Part shown: in pieces, positions 7,718 to 15,359 of the stretch
How the letters are laid out: the number at the start of each line of letters is the position of its first letter
Numbering within the stretch: position 1 is the stretch's first letter
NCBI RefSeq assembly: GCF_000687995.1
Contig: NZ_JIAC01000001.1
Location: 1,240,001-1,304,000 of the forward strand
Source of the DNA: Selenomonas ruminantium AC2024
GTDB lineage: Bacteria; Bacillota; Negativicutes; Selenomonadales; Selenomonadaceae
DNA length: 64,000 bases
Reading direction: 5' to 3'
The notes under the pieces: model-generated
What the model saw: the letters and a program-made list of their open reading frames with translations, nothing else
Told to the model about the DNA's origin: nothing
Databases searched by the model: none
Position numbers and translations under genes: made by a program

Positions 7718-9877
7718 ATGAAGATACAAATTCGTATATTACTCCTGATGTTATTGGGGATAGGTCTAAGTTTCCTTATATATACGGGGATAACACTGCT
7801 TACGCATGATGCCATTCAGGAGTCTACGGCGCAGCTGGTCAATGATTTTTCCAAAACAACAGCAACTGAACTATGGCAGAGTTCGGAAAGTCAGGGAAAA
7901 GATACTTTGCTGCGATTGGCTGCGTCACAGGCTCATCAGGCTGATGACCTGATTATTGATGTCGTCAATGATGTTAAGGTTTTATCCAAAAGCATGACGA
8001 GGATTTCTAAGCATCCGGAGTATTACAACGAGAGAACTATCGCTGACCCGCTGAAAGATAAAATTTTGAGCGGCCAGGCTTATATCCTTTATAGCAACGA
8101 AGAAATTGCCCAGGACAAGGCCTTGCGGCATGAAATAGGGATTGCTTCGACGATACAGGATGAAATGGTGAACATTGCGTTAACCTACAAACCGCACCGG
8201 GTGTCGGTCTATGCGGCTTCGGAGCATGGCTATTTTCTCACGGTCGATATCATGCCTGATGACGGCCCGAGTGATGAGATGGATGGAACTCATATCTTTG
8301 AAGCACGGGAGCGTACATGGTATCTGGCGGCCAAGAAGGCAGATAAGTTAGTGTTCAGCGATGTGTATACGGACTATGTGACAGGAAAGCCCTGTATTAC
8401 CTGTGGTGCGCCTTACTATGATGACAATGGCTTTGCCGGAGTTTTGGGATTTGGCATGTATTTGGATGTCTGGCATGATGTGCTGATGAATCCAGCCGTC
8501 AATCCCTATCCCTGTTTTGTATTGACCGACAAGGGTGAGGTGGTTGTTTCCTCACATGAAAATGGTGACCTCACTGTATCCACTGGCAATGATATTCGCA
8601 AAGCCCTGTCCGGCACTATGGCCAAAGCTGCCACTGAGATGGTCGATAAAAAAAGTGGCGTACGTTATGTCGAAGTAAATGGGATTCCCTATTACCTCGC
8701 GTTTGCTCCCATGAAAACCATTGGCTGGAGCTTAGGCATACTTACACCGATTGATGTGGTGCATAATCAGGCTGATGGTATACGAGAAATGTTCCTGAAT
8801 ATGCTGAAGGATTTTCAAACCAACGTGGATGCGTCCTATCATCACTTCAATCTGATACTGGCAGCTGCTTTGCTGGTGGTATTGGTGCTCTTGCTAATCC
8901 TTAGCCATGTACTAGCAAAGAAGTTTGTACGGCCCATTCATAAACTGACAACTGGTGTACAGGAAATAGCAAAGGGTAATTTGGAAAAGAAGATTGATGT
9001 TCATACTGGCGATGAAATTGAGCTGTTGGCGAACTCCTTTAATACCATGACGCATGAACTGCAGGAGTATATTGCCAATCTTACCAAAATCACAGCTGAT
9101 AAGGAGCGTATTGCTACGGAGCTGAATGTAGCATCGCAAATCCAGTTCAGCATGCTGCCCAACGATTTCACTTTGGGCGGTGGTCGCTTCGATATGTTCG
9201 CATCCATGGTGCCAGCCAAAACCGTGGGTGGGGATTTTTATGATTTTTATATGCTGGATGAAAATCATTTGGCTTTTGTAATTGCTGATGTGTCCGGCAA
9301 GGGCATTCCAGCGGCACTATTTATGGCTGCAGCGAAGAACTGCCTGAAACTTTGTTTGTTATCCATGGAAAATCCTGATGAACTCGAAAAAGCCGTGATA
9401 AAGGCCAATGAACGCCTGTGCGAAAATAACGACCAAACATTTTTTGTCACGGTATTCCTCGGTGTCCTTGACTTAAGTTCTGGCCTGTTACGTTTCGTGA
9501 ATGCTGGCCATAATCCGCCGTTGTTACGCCAGCAGCAGGATGGCAATGTTTTCAAGCCATTGCGCATGAAACGGAATTTTGCTTTTGCTGTGATGGAAGA
9601 TTGGCAATATGCTAGTGATGAAGTGCAACTTACCAAAGGGGATGTCATTTTCCTTTATACGGATGGCGTAACCGAGGCGGAAAATAAAGAACGCAGGATG
9701 TATTCGATGGATAAGCTGGCGGACTTCCTAAATAGTGAAGCAGCAGGTAAGGCTCGTTCTATGCAGGAGCTTTTGGGCTGTGTCTGGGCGGATTTGGGGA
9801 AATTTGTTGGAGATGCGGAACAGTCCGATGATATCACCATGTTGGCAATCACTTATGGAGATGCCAAAAAAAATTAA
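7718..9877 (+). CDS. Membrane sensor PP2C-type serine phosphatase (dCache-HAMP-SpoIIE)
   Basis: A 719-residue sensor phosphatase. One membrane helix near the N-terminus (about 7-26), an extracytoplasmic region of about 350 residues with the dCache-like segment ERTWYLAAKKADKLVFSDVY, a second membrane helix (about 377-400), a HAMP linker (about 400-450) and a SpoIIE/RsbU phosphatase domain (about 490-715). The metal-binding aspartates are all visible: GGDFYDFY, IADVSGKG, YTDGVTEAENKE and SDDITML. Enzymes of this design sense an external signal and dephosphorylate a STAS-domain partner; the STAS protein at 7158 is the obvious candidate (inference). The ATG at 7718 has GAGGAG upstream. The ligand is unknown; dCache domains commonly bind small organic molecules. 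Confidence 0.92.
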   Translation: MKIQIRILLLMLLGIGLSFLIYTGITLLTHDAIQESTAQLVNDFSKTTATELWQSSESQGKDTLLRLAASQAHQADDLIIDVVNDVKVLSKSMTRISKHPEYYNERTIADPLKDKILSGQAYILYSNEEIAQDKALRHEIGIASTIQDEMVNIALTYKPHRVSVYAASEHGYFLTVDIMPDDGPSDEMDGTHIFEARERTWYLAAKKADKLVFSDVYTDYVTGKPCITCGAPYYDDNGFAGVLGFGMYLDVWHDVLMNPAVNPYPCFVLTDKGEVVVSSHENGDLTVSTGNDIRKALSGTMAKAATEMVDKKSGVRYVEVNGIPYYLAFAPMKTIGWSLGILTPIDVVHNQADGIREMFLNMLKDFQTNVDASYHHFNLILAAALLVVLVLLLILSHVLAKKFVRPIHKLTTGVQEIAKGNLEKKIDVHTGDEIELLANSFNTMTHELQEYIANLTKITADKERIATELNVASQIQFSMLPNDFTLGGGRFDMFASMVPAKTVGGDFYDFYMLDENHLAFVIADVSGKGIPAALFMAAAKNCLKLCLLSMENPDELEKAVIKANERLCENNDQTFFVTVFLGVLDLSSGLLRFVNAGHNPPLLRQQQDGNVFKPLRMKRNFAFAVMEDWQYASDEVQLTKGDVIFLYTDGVTEAENKERRMYSMDKLADFLNSEAAGKARSMQELLGCVWADLGKFVGDAEQSDDITMLAITYGDAKKN

Positions 9878-9894
9878 ATTTTTTCCATGACTCA

Positions 9895-9936
9895 CCACAC
9901 AATTTTTGAGTTCATGGATATAAAGAATAGAAAGAA
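9895..9936 (+). promoter_or_regulatory. Conserved upstream element of double-glycine peptide gene, copy A
   Basis: Contains CACACA (9896-9901), 17 bases, and TATAAAGAATAGAAAG (9919-9934). The same arrangement, with CACAC, TTTT and TATAAAGAACAGAAAG in register, occurs at 49788-49829 upstream of the other plus-strand double-glycine peptide gene. TATAAA could be a -10 box; the CACACA in the -35 position is unlike sigma-A, suggesting an activator or another sigma factor. Confidence 0.6.
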
Positions 9937-9991
9937 GAAAAACCTGCACGGATGGCAGGGAAACGGTTAAAAAAGAAGGGAGTAATCACAA

Positions 9992-10318
9992 ATGACAACG
10001 TTAGCAGAATTGAAGAAAATGAGCAAGATGGACGACGCACAGCTTGATAATGTGGCAGGCGGTTCATTCCAAGAGGCTCTGGAAGATGGATTCGAGCTTA
10101 TGAAACGTGGTCTTATCAAGGAAGGGCAAGAGGTTGAAGCGGTAATGAAATCTCTGGGGTACACCGGATACAAAGCCAATGCTATCAGCGGTTATGACCC
10201 ACAGGGCAATCCCATTCCAGATTTAGACACCCCGACTATTTACGTCAACAAGCAGGGTCAGAAAATCAGCCGTGAAGAATTCTGGAAGAACTTCGACAAA
10301 GAAAATAATCTTAAGTAA
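9992..10318 (+). CDS. Small protein with a double-glycine (bacteriocin-type) leader, copy 2
   Basis: A 108-residue protein. The first 24 residues end in DDAQLDNVAGG, an excellent double-glycine leader of the bacteriocin type (LxxVxGG). The mature part (about 84 residues) is soluble and charged, with a helical stretch, then a Gly/Pro segment (SGYDPQGNPIPDLDTP) and an ending that looks folded (YVNKQGQKISREEFWKNF). It has no Cys, so no disulfide or lanthionine chemistry is likely, and it is longer and more polar than usual class II bacteriocins. RBS GAAGGGAG precedes the ATG. It follows the sensor phosphatase by 114 bases but has its own conserved upstream element. No exporter is nearby. Function unknown. 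Confidence 0.7.
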   Translation: MTTLAELKKMSKMDDAQLDNVAGGSFQEALEDGFELMKRGLIKEGQEVEAVMKSLGYTGYKANAISGYDPQGNPIPDLDTPTIYVNKQGQKISREEFWKNFDKENNLK

Positions 10319-10335
10319 AAGATAATAGGTAAAAA

Positions 10336-10366
10336 AGCCCAGGTGCACGCTTCGTCCGCCTGGGCT
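10336..10366. repeat. Inverted repeat after double-glycine peptide gene copy 2
   Basis: AGCCCAGGTG and CGCCTGGGCT form a 10-bp stem. On the plus strand it is followed by AAAAATG rather than T residues, so it is not a normal terminator for the gene before it; the T-run is on the minus strand, where no gene is being read. It may only protect the mRNA 3' end. Confidence 0.6.
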
Positions 10367-10386
10367 AAAAATGTTGCGGAGAAATA

Positions 10387-10395
10387 TGCTATAAT
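10387..10395 (+). promoter_or_regulatory. Extended -10 promoter of the fliB-like gene
   Basis: TGCTATAAT, a consensus -10 with the TG extension at 10387-10388. No good -35 box lies 17 bases upstream, as often seen for extended -10 promoters. Confidence 0.6.
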
Positions 10396-10435
10396 ATAGC
10401 GTATCTTTATCTGTGTATATAAGAGGAGTGTTGGT

Positions 10436-11281
10436 TTGCTTTCAACAACAATATATCCTGATTTTTATGAGGCTTTCTGCTGCAAGGCCGATAAATGTCA
10501 GCATACCTGCTGTGCTGGCTGGGAAATTGATATTGATGCGGCAACGGCGGCAAAATATCAGCAGCTTGAGGGCGCGCTTGGCGAGAAAATCCGGCAAAAT
10601 ATCGTTGAGAATGATGGCGTCTGGCAGTTTCGTCTGGGGACGGAGGAGCGCTGTCCGTTCCTGTGCAAGGATGGACTCTGTGAACTTATCCGCAGGGCTG
10701 ATGAGTCCATCCTTTGTGATATTTGCACGAATCATCCGCGATTCTTTGTGACGGTGGGCGATTATGAGCTGGCTGGTGTGGGACTTAGCTGTGAAAAAAG
10801 CTGTGAATTATTATTGGCAGATACTGCGCCACTGAGTTTTCGGACAGAAAACGGCGAGAAACTGTCGCTGCATGAATTATTGCAATGCCTGGCACTGCCG
10901 GCAAGTGATGAGGATTTATGTTATCAGGCAGGTATGACGGCCGAGGATGCAGATTTTGTGCTGGCCTGCATGCAAAAGACCGAGCCGATTGATGCGGCAT
11001 GGACGGCACAGATGGAGCAGTTGCGCGCTGCACCGTTTGTGGCTGGTGGTGAAGTTCCGCAGGTTTTTGACCGTATCTATCAATATATTCTGTATCGTGC
11101 GCTGGAGCATGTACCGCAGTACGGCTGGGGGACGGTGCTTTCCTATGCACAGATGAACGCCGATTTTATCTATTTGACATGTCAATTGACCGGTCAACTT
11201 GACGAGTCAATACGCCGTTGGTCTGAGCAGATTGAGTATAGCACGGAAAATGTCAAAATCCTTTTGGAGTCGCTGGCTTGA
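10436..11281 (+). CDS. FliB-like cysteine-cluster protein (flagellin lysine-N-methylase family)
   Basis: A 281-residue protein. The N-terminal Cys cluster CCKADKCQHTCCAGWEIDID (residues 15-34) and later pairs (CPFLCKDGLCEL, CDICTNHPRF, GVGLSCEKSC) match the family named after FliB, the protein needed for N-methylation of flagellin lysines in Salmonella; the cysteines probably bind a metal or Fe-S cluster. No flagellar gene is in the window, so the substrate is uncertain and the name is by family only. Start is TTG at 10436 with GAGGAG at 10423-10428; no in-frame ATG precedes the Cys cluster. Near its 3' end the coding sequence carries three back-to-back TTGACNNGTCAA palindromes. Confidence 0.75.
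   Translation: MLSTTIYPDFYEAFCCKADKCQHTCCAGWEIDIDAATAAKYQQLEGALGEKIRQNIVENDGVWQFRLGTEERCPFLCKDGLCELIRRADESILCDICTNHPRFFVTVGDYELAGVGLSCEKSCELLLADTAPLSFRTENGEKLSLHELLQCLALPASDEDLCYQAGMTAEDADFVLACMQKTEPIDAAWTAQMEQLRAAPFVAGGEVPQVFDRIYQYILYRALEHVPQYGWGTVLSYAQMNADFIYLTCQLTGQLDESIRRWSEQIEYSTENVKILLESLA
11174..11210. repeat. Three tandem TTGACNNGTCAA palindromes inside a gene
   Basis: TTGACATGTCAA (11174-11185), TTGACCGGTCAA (11186-11197), one base, TTGACGAGTCAA (11199-11210). They are translated as part of the fliB-like gene (LTCQLTGQLDES). The same 12-mer pattern recurs at 12765, 31417, 31430, 49745, 49759, 53733 and 57971. Confidence 0.95.
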
Positions 11282-11305
11282 TGCCTATAGAGTTTGCCCA
11301 AATGA

Positions 11306-11334
11306 TTGACGGCGGTGGAGTAAGCTTATATAAT
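11306..11334 (+). promoter_or_regulatory. sigma-A promoter of prmA-rsmE
   Basis: TTGACG (11306-11311), 17 bases, TATAAT (11329-11334), about 35 bases before the prmA start. Confidence 0.8.
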
Positions 11335-11369
11335 TAGATAATTGCTGAAAATATAAAGGAGCGATGTAC

Positions 11370-12320
11370 ATGCAGTGGGCGGAAGTCAGTATTCAGACTA
11401 CCCATGAGGCCACGGATGTGGTGGCAGAAATTTATCATGACCTGGGCGCATCCGGTGTGGTTATTGAAGACCCGGAGCTTTTGAACGATTATATCGATGC
11501 GGGCCAGTGGGATTTTTCCGGCATTGAGCGGGCGGAAGACACCAGTATCGTGACGGTAAAGGCTTATCTGCCTGTGGACGAGGATTTGGATGACAAGCTG
11601 CGCACCTTTGAACTGCGGATTAAGGACTTCAAATCCATGACGGATGATGATATGGAAAAGGGCCCCTGCACGATTTCCTGGAATACCGTCCGTGATGAGG
11701 ATTGGGCGGATAATTGGAAGGCTTATTTCCATCCGGAAAAGGTGGGCGGTATGCTGGTCATTAAGCCGACCTGGGAAGATTACGAAGCCAGCCCTGACGA
11801 TATCGTGATTGAGCTTGACCCCGGTTCGGCTTTTGGTACCGGCACTCATCCGACTACGGCAATGTGCCTGCGGGAATTGGAAACGCTTGTCAAGGGCGGC
11901 ATGCGGATTTTTGATGTGGGTACGGGTTCCGGCGTGCTCTCGATTGCCGCCGCTAAACTTGGCGCCACGGATGTTACCGCGATGGACTACGACAAGGTAG
12001 CCGTGGATGTAGCGGCGGAAAATATCCGTCAGAACGGCGTGGAAGATGTGGTCAAGACTGGCGTCAGCGATATCTTGAAATCCTTTGACGGCAAGGCGGA
12101 CTTAATCGTGGCCAACATTATCGCCGATATCATCATCATGCTCTTTGATGAACTCGATGAACATTTGGCCGAAGGCGGCCGCCTGCTGGCATCGGGCATT
12201 ATCTCCGAGCGTCTGGCCGATGTGACGGAAGCCTGCCTGGCCCATGGCTTTGTCGTGGATAAGGTGACGGAAGAAAAAGGCTGGGTGGCCATGACCATCA
12301 GCCGGGGAGAAAATAAATGA
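11370..12320 (+). CDS. prmA: Ribosomal protein L11 methyltransferase PrmA
   Basis: A 316-residue SAM-dependent methyltransferase that trimethylates ribosomal protein L11. The N-terminal L11-recognition domain (1-about 110) is followed by a linker and the class I methyltransferase fold with motif I IFDVGTGSGVLSIAA and the catalytic-region motif VANIIADIII (the NxxA/NxxAD equivalent). PGSAFGTGTHPTT is the other PrmA signature. I chose ATG 11370, eight bases after AAAGGAG, over ATG 11364, which is too close to it. The stop overlaps the next start (ATGA), so rsmE is translationally coupled. In many Firmicutes prmA and rsmE directly follow dnaJ; here an accessory island separates them. Confidence 0.97.
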   Translation: MQWAEVSIQTTHEATDVVAEIYHDLGASGVVIEDPELLNDYIDAGQWDFSGIERAEDTSIVTVKAYLPVDEDLDDKLRTFELRIKDFKSMTDDDMEKGPCTISWNTVRDEDWADNWKAYFHPEKVGGMLVIKPTWEDYEASPDDIVIELDPGSAFGTGTHPTTAMCLRELETLVKGGMRIFDVGTGSGVLSIAAAKLGATDVTAMDYDKVAVDVAAENIRQNGVEDVVKTGVSDILKSFDGKADLIVANIIADIIIMLFDELDEHLAEGGRLLASGIISERLADVTEACLAHGFVVDKVTEEKGWVAMTISRGENK

Positions 12321-13057
12321 GACGGCTGTTTTACAAAGGGCTGCTTGCCGACACCATCGAGATAACTGGCAGTGATGCCCATCACCTCATGCATGTGATG
12401 CGGGCTAAGGCCGGGCAGGAAGTCACGGTGGTAGATGATGAAGGCAGTGTAGCACGCATGGAAATGACCGCCTTTCGGGAAGATGCGGTGACGCTGGTCT
12501 TGAAAGAACGCCTCGCGGCCAATACCGAATCTCCTTTGGAACTGGTGCTTGCACAGTGCCTCTTAAAGGCTGACAAGATGGACTATGTGGTGCAGAAGGC
12601 GGTAGAGCTTGGCGTAACGGAAATCGTCCCCGTCAAAAGCCATAACTGCGTGGTGCGCTATGATGCGAAAAAAGCGGCGGCTCGTCAGCAGCGCTGGCAG
12701 AAGATTGCCGAAGAAGCAGCTAAGCAGTGTGGCCGCACGGCTTTGACCGAGGTTTCTGCCATTGTTGACATGTCAACTTTGCTCCAGAATTTTAGCGGCG
12801 AAGATACGGAAATTGTCTTTTGTTACGAAAATGAAGAGGATTATACGGTAAAATCATGCTTGCAGGGAGCCAAAGGCAAGCGGCTGGTATTGCTTATCGG
12901 CCCTGAAGGCGGTTTTACGCTCGATGAGGCGCAAGCGGTGCAGGAAGCAGGCGGTAAGGCGGTGACTTTAGGCCCCAGAATCCTGCGGGCGGAAACCGCA
13001 GCTATTGCCGCAGTAACAATAGCGCAGTATGAAAATGGAGACTTGGGTGGTCGCTGA
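12317..13057 (+). CDS. rsmE: 16S rRNA (uracil-1498-N3)-methyltransferase RsmE
   Basis: A 246-residue SPOUT-family methyltransferase that modifies U1498 of 16S rRNA. The N-terminal PUA-like region has the family's HHLMHVMRAKAGQEV segment; the C-terminal knot carries LLIGPEGGFTLDEA and LGPRILRAETAAIAA, the SAM-binding knot motifs. It overlaps prmA by four bases (ATGA). A TTGACATGTCAA palindrome is embedded at 12765-12776, encoding VDMST. Confidence 0.97.
   Translation: MRRLFYKGLLADTIEITGSDAHHLMHVMRAKAGQEVTVVDDEGSVARMEMTAFREDAVTLVLKERLAANTESPLELVLAQCLLKADKMDYVVQKAVELGVTEIVPVKSHNCVVRYDAKKAAARQQRWQKIAEEAAKQCGRTALTEVSAIVDMSTLLQNFSGEDTEIVFCYENEEDYTVKSCLQGAKGKRLVLLIGPEGGFTLDEAQAVQEAGGKAVTLGPRILRAETAAIAAVTIAQYENGDLGGR
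12765..12776. repeat. TTGACNNGTCAA palindrome inside rsmE
   Basis: TTGACATGTCAA, identical to the first unit of the triplet at 11174 and to 49745. Confidence 0.95.
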
Positions 13058-13084
13058 ACCTCATCCGCCTCACTGCGTTCGGCA

Positions 13085-13103
13085 CCTTCCCCATAGGGGA
13101 AGG
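13085..13103. repeat. Intergenic palindrome between rsmE and mtaB
   Basis: CCTTCCCC, ATA, GGGGAAGG, with GCCTCACTGCGTTCGGCA just before it. There is no T-run, so it is not a standard terminator. The wording resembles short palindromic intergenic repeats I associate with Firmicutes genomes, but no second copy is in this window. Confidence 0.5.
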
Positions 13104-13128
13104 CTTATTAAAGAAAGGAAGAAGTATA

Positions 13129-14427
13129 TTGCCAAAGGTGGCACTTACGACCTTGGGCTGCAAGGTCAATCAGTTTGAAACGGAAACCATGGAAGGTCTG
13201 TTCAAGAAAAGCGGCTACGATATCGTACCCTTCGAGGAAAAGGCAGACTTTTATGTGATAAATACCTGCTCGGTGACGAGTCTGGGTGATAGAAAGTCCC
13301 GGCAGATTATCCGCCGTGCACAGCGTACCAATGATAAGGCAATCATCGCCGTATGCGGCTGCTATTCGCAGGTTCACCCCGAAGAAATCAAGGCCATTGA
13401 AGGCGTGCGCGTGGTCCTGGGCACGAAGGAACGCAGTAAGATTGTGGAATACGTGGAACAGGCGGCGCGTGAAGACGGTATATTGGACGAAGTGGGCAAT
13501 ATCATGGAGGCGCATGAGTTCGAGGATATTCCCATCTACGATATGCCTCAGCGCACCCGTGCATTCCTCAAGATTGAGGACGGCTGTCAGAATTTCTGCT
13601 CCTACTGCATCATTCCCTATGCCCGCGGCCCCGTGAAGTCGCGGCATTTGGATAAGATTCACAGCGAAGCCAAGAAACTCGTGGATGCCGGCTTTAAGGA
13701 AATCGTGCTGACGGGCATTCATTTGGGCGCTTATGGCAAGGATTTGGGCGGCGAGATTACGCTGGCTGATGCCTGCCGGGAAGTGCTCAAGGTGGAGGGC
13801 TTAAAGCGCCTGCGTCTGGGTTCTTTGGAGTCTATTGAACTGTCACCGGATTTATTTGCCCTTATTCGCGAGGATGAGCGTTTCTGTGCGCATCTGCATC
13901 TGCCCTTGCAGGCAGGTTCCGATGAAGTGCTCAAGGATATGAACCGCCATTACGACACGGCAGAGTTTGGCCGCCTGATTGAGCAAGTGGAGCGGGAAGT
14001 GCCGGGCGTGGCCGTGTCCACAGATATTATCGTGGGCTTTCCGGGGGAAACGGAAGAACAGTTTGCCCGGGGACTGGAATTTGTGGAGAAGATGAACTTC
14101 TCCCGCATGCATGTGTTCCCGTATTCTAAGCGCAGCGGCACGCCGGCGGCAGAGCGCAAGGACCAGATTCAGGAAACGGTGAAAAAGGAACGTGCGCACC
14201 GCATGCAGGAACTGGCGGCCCGCAAGACCGAGGAGTTCCATAAGAGCTTTTTGGGCAAGACCATGCGGGTACTCTTTGAAACCAACACCGAGGGCATAAC
14301 CGATGGACTGACGGATAACTATATCCGCGTTTATACGGATGATGAAGTGACTTGCGGGGAAATTTATACCGTTGAGCTGCAGAAGTTGTATAAAGATGGT
14401 GTTTGGGGGACGTTGACATCGCATTAA
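13129..14427 (+). CDS. mtaB: tRNA t6A37 methylthiotransferase MtaB
   Basis: A 432-residue radical-SAM methylthiotransferase that converts t6A37 to ms2t6A37 in tRNAs. The N-terminal UPF0004 domain starts with TTLGCKVNQFET and has further Cys residues (NTCSVTS, CGCYSQ) for the auxiliary 4Fe-4S cluster; the radical-SAM cluster is CQNFCSYC (C-x3-C-x2-C, about residues 154-161); a TRAM domain closes the protein. LGCKVNQ and the length are typical of MtaB rather than MiaB. Start is TTG at 13129 with AAAGGAAG upstream; no better ATG exists. Alone in its transcription unit. Confidence 0.96.
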   Translation: MPKVALTTLGCKVNQFETETMEGLFKKSGYDIVPFEEKADFYVINTCSVTSLGDRKSRQIIRRAQRTNDKAIIAVCGCYSQVHPEEIKAIEGVRVVLGTKERSKIVEYVEQAAREDGILDEVGNIMEAHEFEDIPIYDMPQRTRAFLKIEDGCQNFCSYCIIPYARGPVKSRHLDKIHSEAKKLVDAGFKEIVLTGIHLGAYGKDLGGEITLADACREVLKVEGLKRLRLGSLESIELSPDLFALIREDERFCAHLHLPLQAGSDEVLKDMNRHYDTAEFGRLIEQVEREVPGVAVSTDIIVGFPGETEEQFARGLEFVEKMNFSRMHVFPYSKRSGTPAAERKDQIQETVKKERAHRMQELAARKTEEFHKSFLGKTMRVLFETNTEGITDGLTDNYIRVYTDDEVTCGEIYTVELQKLYKDGVWGTLTSH

Positions 14428-14429
14428 CC

Positions 14430-14453
14430 AAGACGCCCGGTGGCTGATAATAC
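14430..14453. repeat. Half copy of a palindromic repeat also found at 22326
   Basis: Twenty-three of 24 bases match the left arm at 22326-22349 (AAGACGCCCGGTG, then CTGATAATAC). Here the right arm is missing. It abuts the promoter of the toxin-antitoxin pair. Confidence 0.8.
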
Positions 14454-14454
14454 C

Positions 14455-14483
14455 TTGCATCTTTTGAAAAAATAGGATATATT
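14455..14483 (+). promoter_or_regulatory. Promoter of the phd-doc pair
   Basis: TTGCAT (14455-14460), 17 bases, TATATT (14478-14483). The -35 begins two bases after the repeat fragment. Confidence 0.6.
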
Positions 14484-14513
14484 ATACCTAACAGAAACTT
14501 TAGAAGGGAGCGA

Positions 14514-14762
14514 ATGACGATGATGGTTAATACTGCAAACATGGTCTCGATGACCGAAGCTAACCAGAATTTTTCCAAGATTGCCCACATGGTAGATGCC
14601 AGTGGCTCTGTCGTGATCATGAAAAACAACGCCCCTAAGTATGTCCTGATTGAATATAAGCAGGTGGAAGAAGAAGCTGTCGCCTCTGATGAAGAGGTCA
14701 TGGCTGTAACGGAGCGCCTGATGCATAAGAACATGGAAGCACTGAAGGTGCTTGCTAAATGA
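14514..14762 (+). CDS. Antitoxin of the Phd/YefM family
   Basis: An 82-residue antitoxin. The N-terminal Phd/YefM DNA-binding fold is seen in VSMTEANQNFSKIAHMVDASG and VIMKNNAPKYVLIEY; the acidic, helical C-terminus (EEEAVASDEEVM) would wrap around the toxin. Antitoxins of this family bind their own promoter and, with Doc, show conditional cooperativity. ATG codons at 14520 and 14523 are alternative starts (AAGGGAG ends at 14510). It overlaps the toxin start by four bases (ATGA). Confidence 0.88.
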   Translation: MTMMVNTANMVSMTEANQNFSKIAHMVDASGSVVIMKNNAPKYVLIEYKQVEEEAVASDEEVMAVTERLMHKNMEALKVLAK

Positions 14763-15157
14763 AAATATTAACCAAAGAACAAATTCTGGCTATCCATCAG
14801 CGTTGCATCGAAGAAACAGGCGGTTCCTTTGGCTTTAGGGATGAAGGAATGTTTGATTCAGCCTTGGCTCAACCTTATCAAAGTTTCAGCGGTTCAGAAC
14901 TCTATCCAACTGTTGAGCAGAAAGCGGCAAGGCTTTGCTATGGTTTGGTGATGAACCATGCTTTCATAGACGGCAACAAGCGCATAGGAACGATGACGAT
15001 GCTAGTTTTTCTGGCAATCAACGATATTGAGCTGGAATACACGCAAAAGGAGCTGTCTGACGAGATTCTTGCGCTTGCTTCTGGAGATATAGGATACGAG
15101 GAACTGTTGGATTGGGTAAAGGCACACAGCAATCTTACTGATGTACAGCAGGATTAG
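14759..15157 (+). CDS. Doc-type toxin (Fic family)
   Basis: A 132-residue Doc-like protein. The Fic-family active-site motif is HAFIDGNKR (about residues 66-74), the HxFxDGNKR form typical of Doc. Doc of phage P1 phosphorylates EF-Tu; other Fic proteins transfer AMP, so the exact chemistry here is inferred from the Doc-type length and from the Phd partner. IHQRCIEETGGSFGFRDEGMFDSAL is close to the usual Doc N-terminal region. The pair is complete and appears intact. A terminator lies 42 bases downstream. Confidence 0.9.
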   Translation: MKILTKEQILAIHQRCIEETGGSFGFRDEGMFDSALAQPYQSFSGSELYPTVEQKAARLCYGLVMNHAFIDGNKRIGTMTMLVFLAINDIELEYTQKELSDEILALASGDIGYEELLDWVKAHSNLTDVQQD

Positions 15158-15198
15158 CAGGCGTTCGGCTGTTGTGTTTTAGAAGTTATATAGTCAAG

Positions 15199-15231
15199 GA
15201 GCAGAGAACACATAAATCTCTGCTCTTTTTT
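15199..15231 (+). terminator. Terminator of the toxin-antitoxin operon
   Basis: GAGCAGAGA (15199-15207), nine-base loop, TCTCTGCTC (15217-15225), six T residues. Confidence 0.93.
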
Positions 15232-15276
15232 GCGTCGTGGAGTTGCTCCATCTTTTTATCCGTAAAGCGGTAAAAT

Positions 15277-15305
15277 TTGCAGGAGTTTGCCCGTTTGTGT
15301 AGAAT
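15277..15305 (+). promoter_or_regulatory. Promoter of rmlD
   Basis: TTGCAG (15277-15282), 17 bases, TAGAAT (15300-15305). Confidence 0.55.
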
Positions 15306-15359
15306 TATGACTAACATTGAGAAAATTATTATTTGATATAAATGGAGAGGATGTTCTTA

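Noticed and set aside
10336-10366. Terminator for the double-glycine peptide gene at 9992
   Set aside because: The stem is good but is followed by A residues on the plus strand; the T-run is only on the other strand, where no gene is being read toward it.
14759-15157. Fic adenylyltransferase with AMP-transfer activity
   Set aside because: The short length, HxFxDGNKR motif form and Phd-type partner favour Doc; AMP transfer is not assumed.
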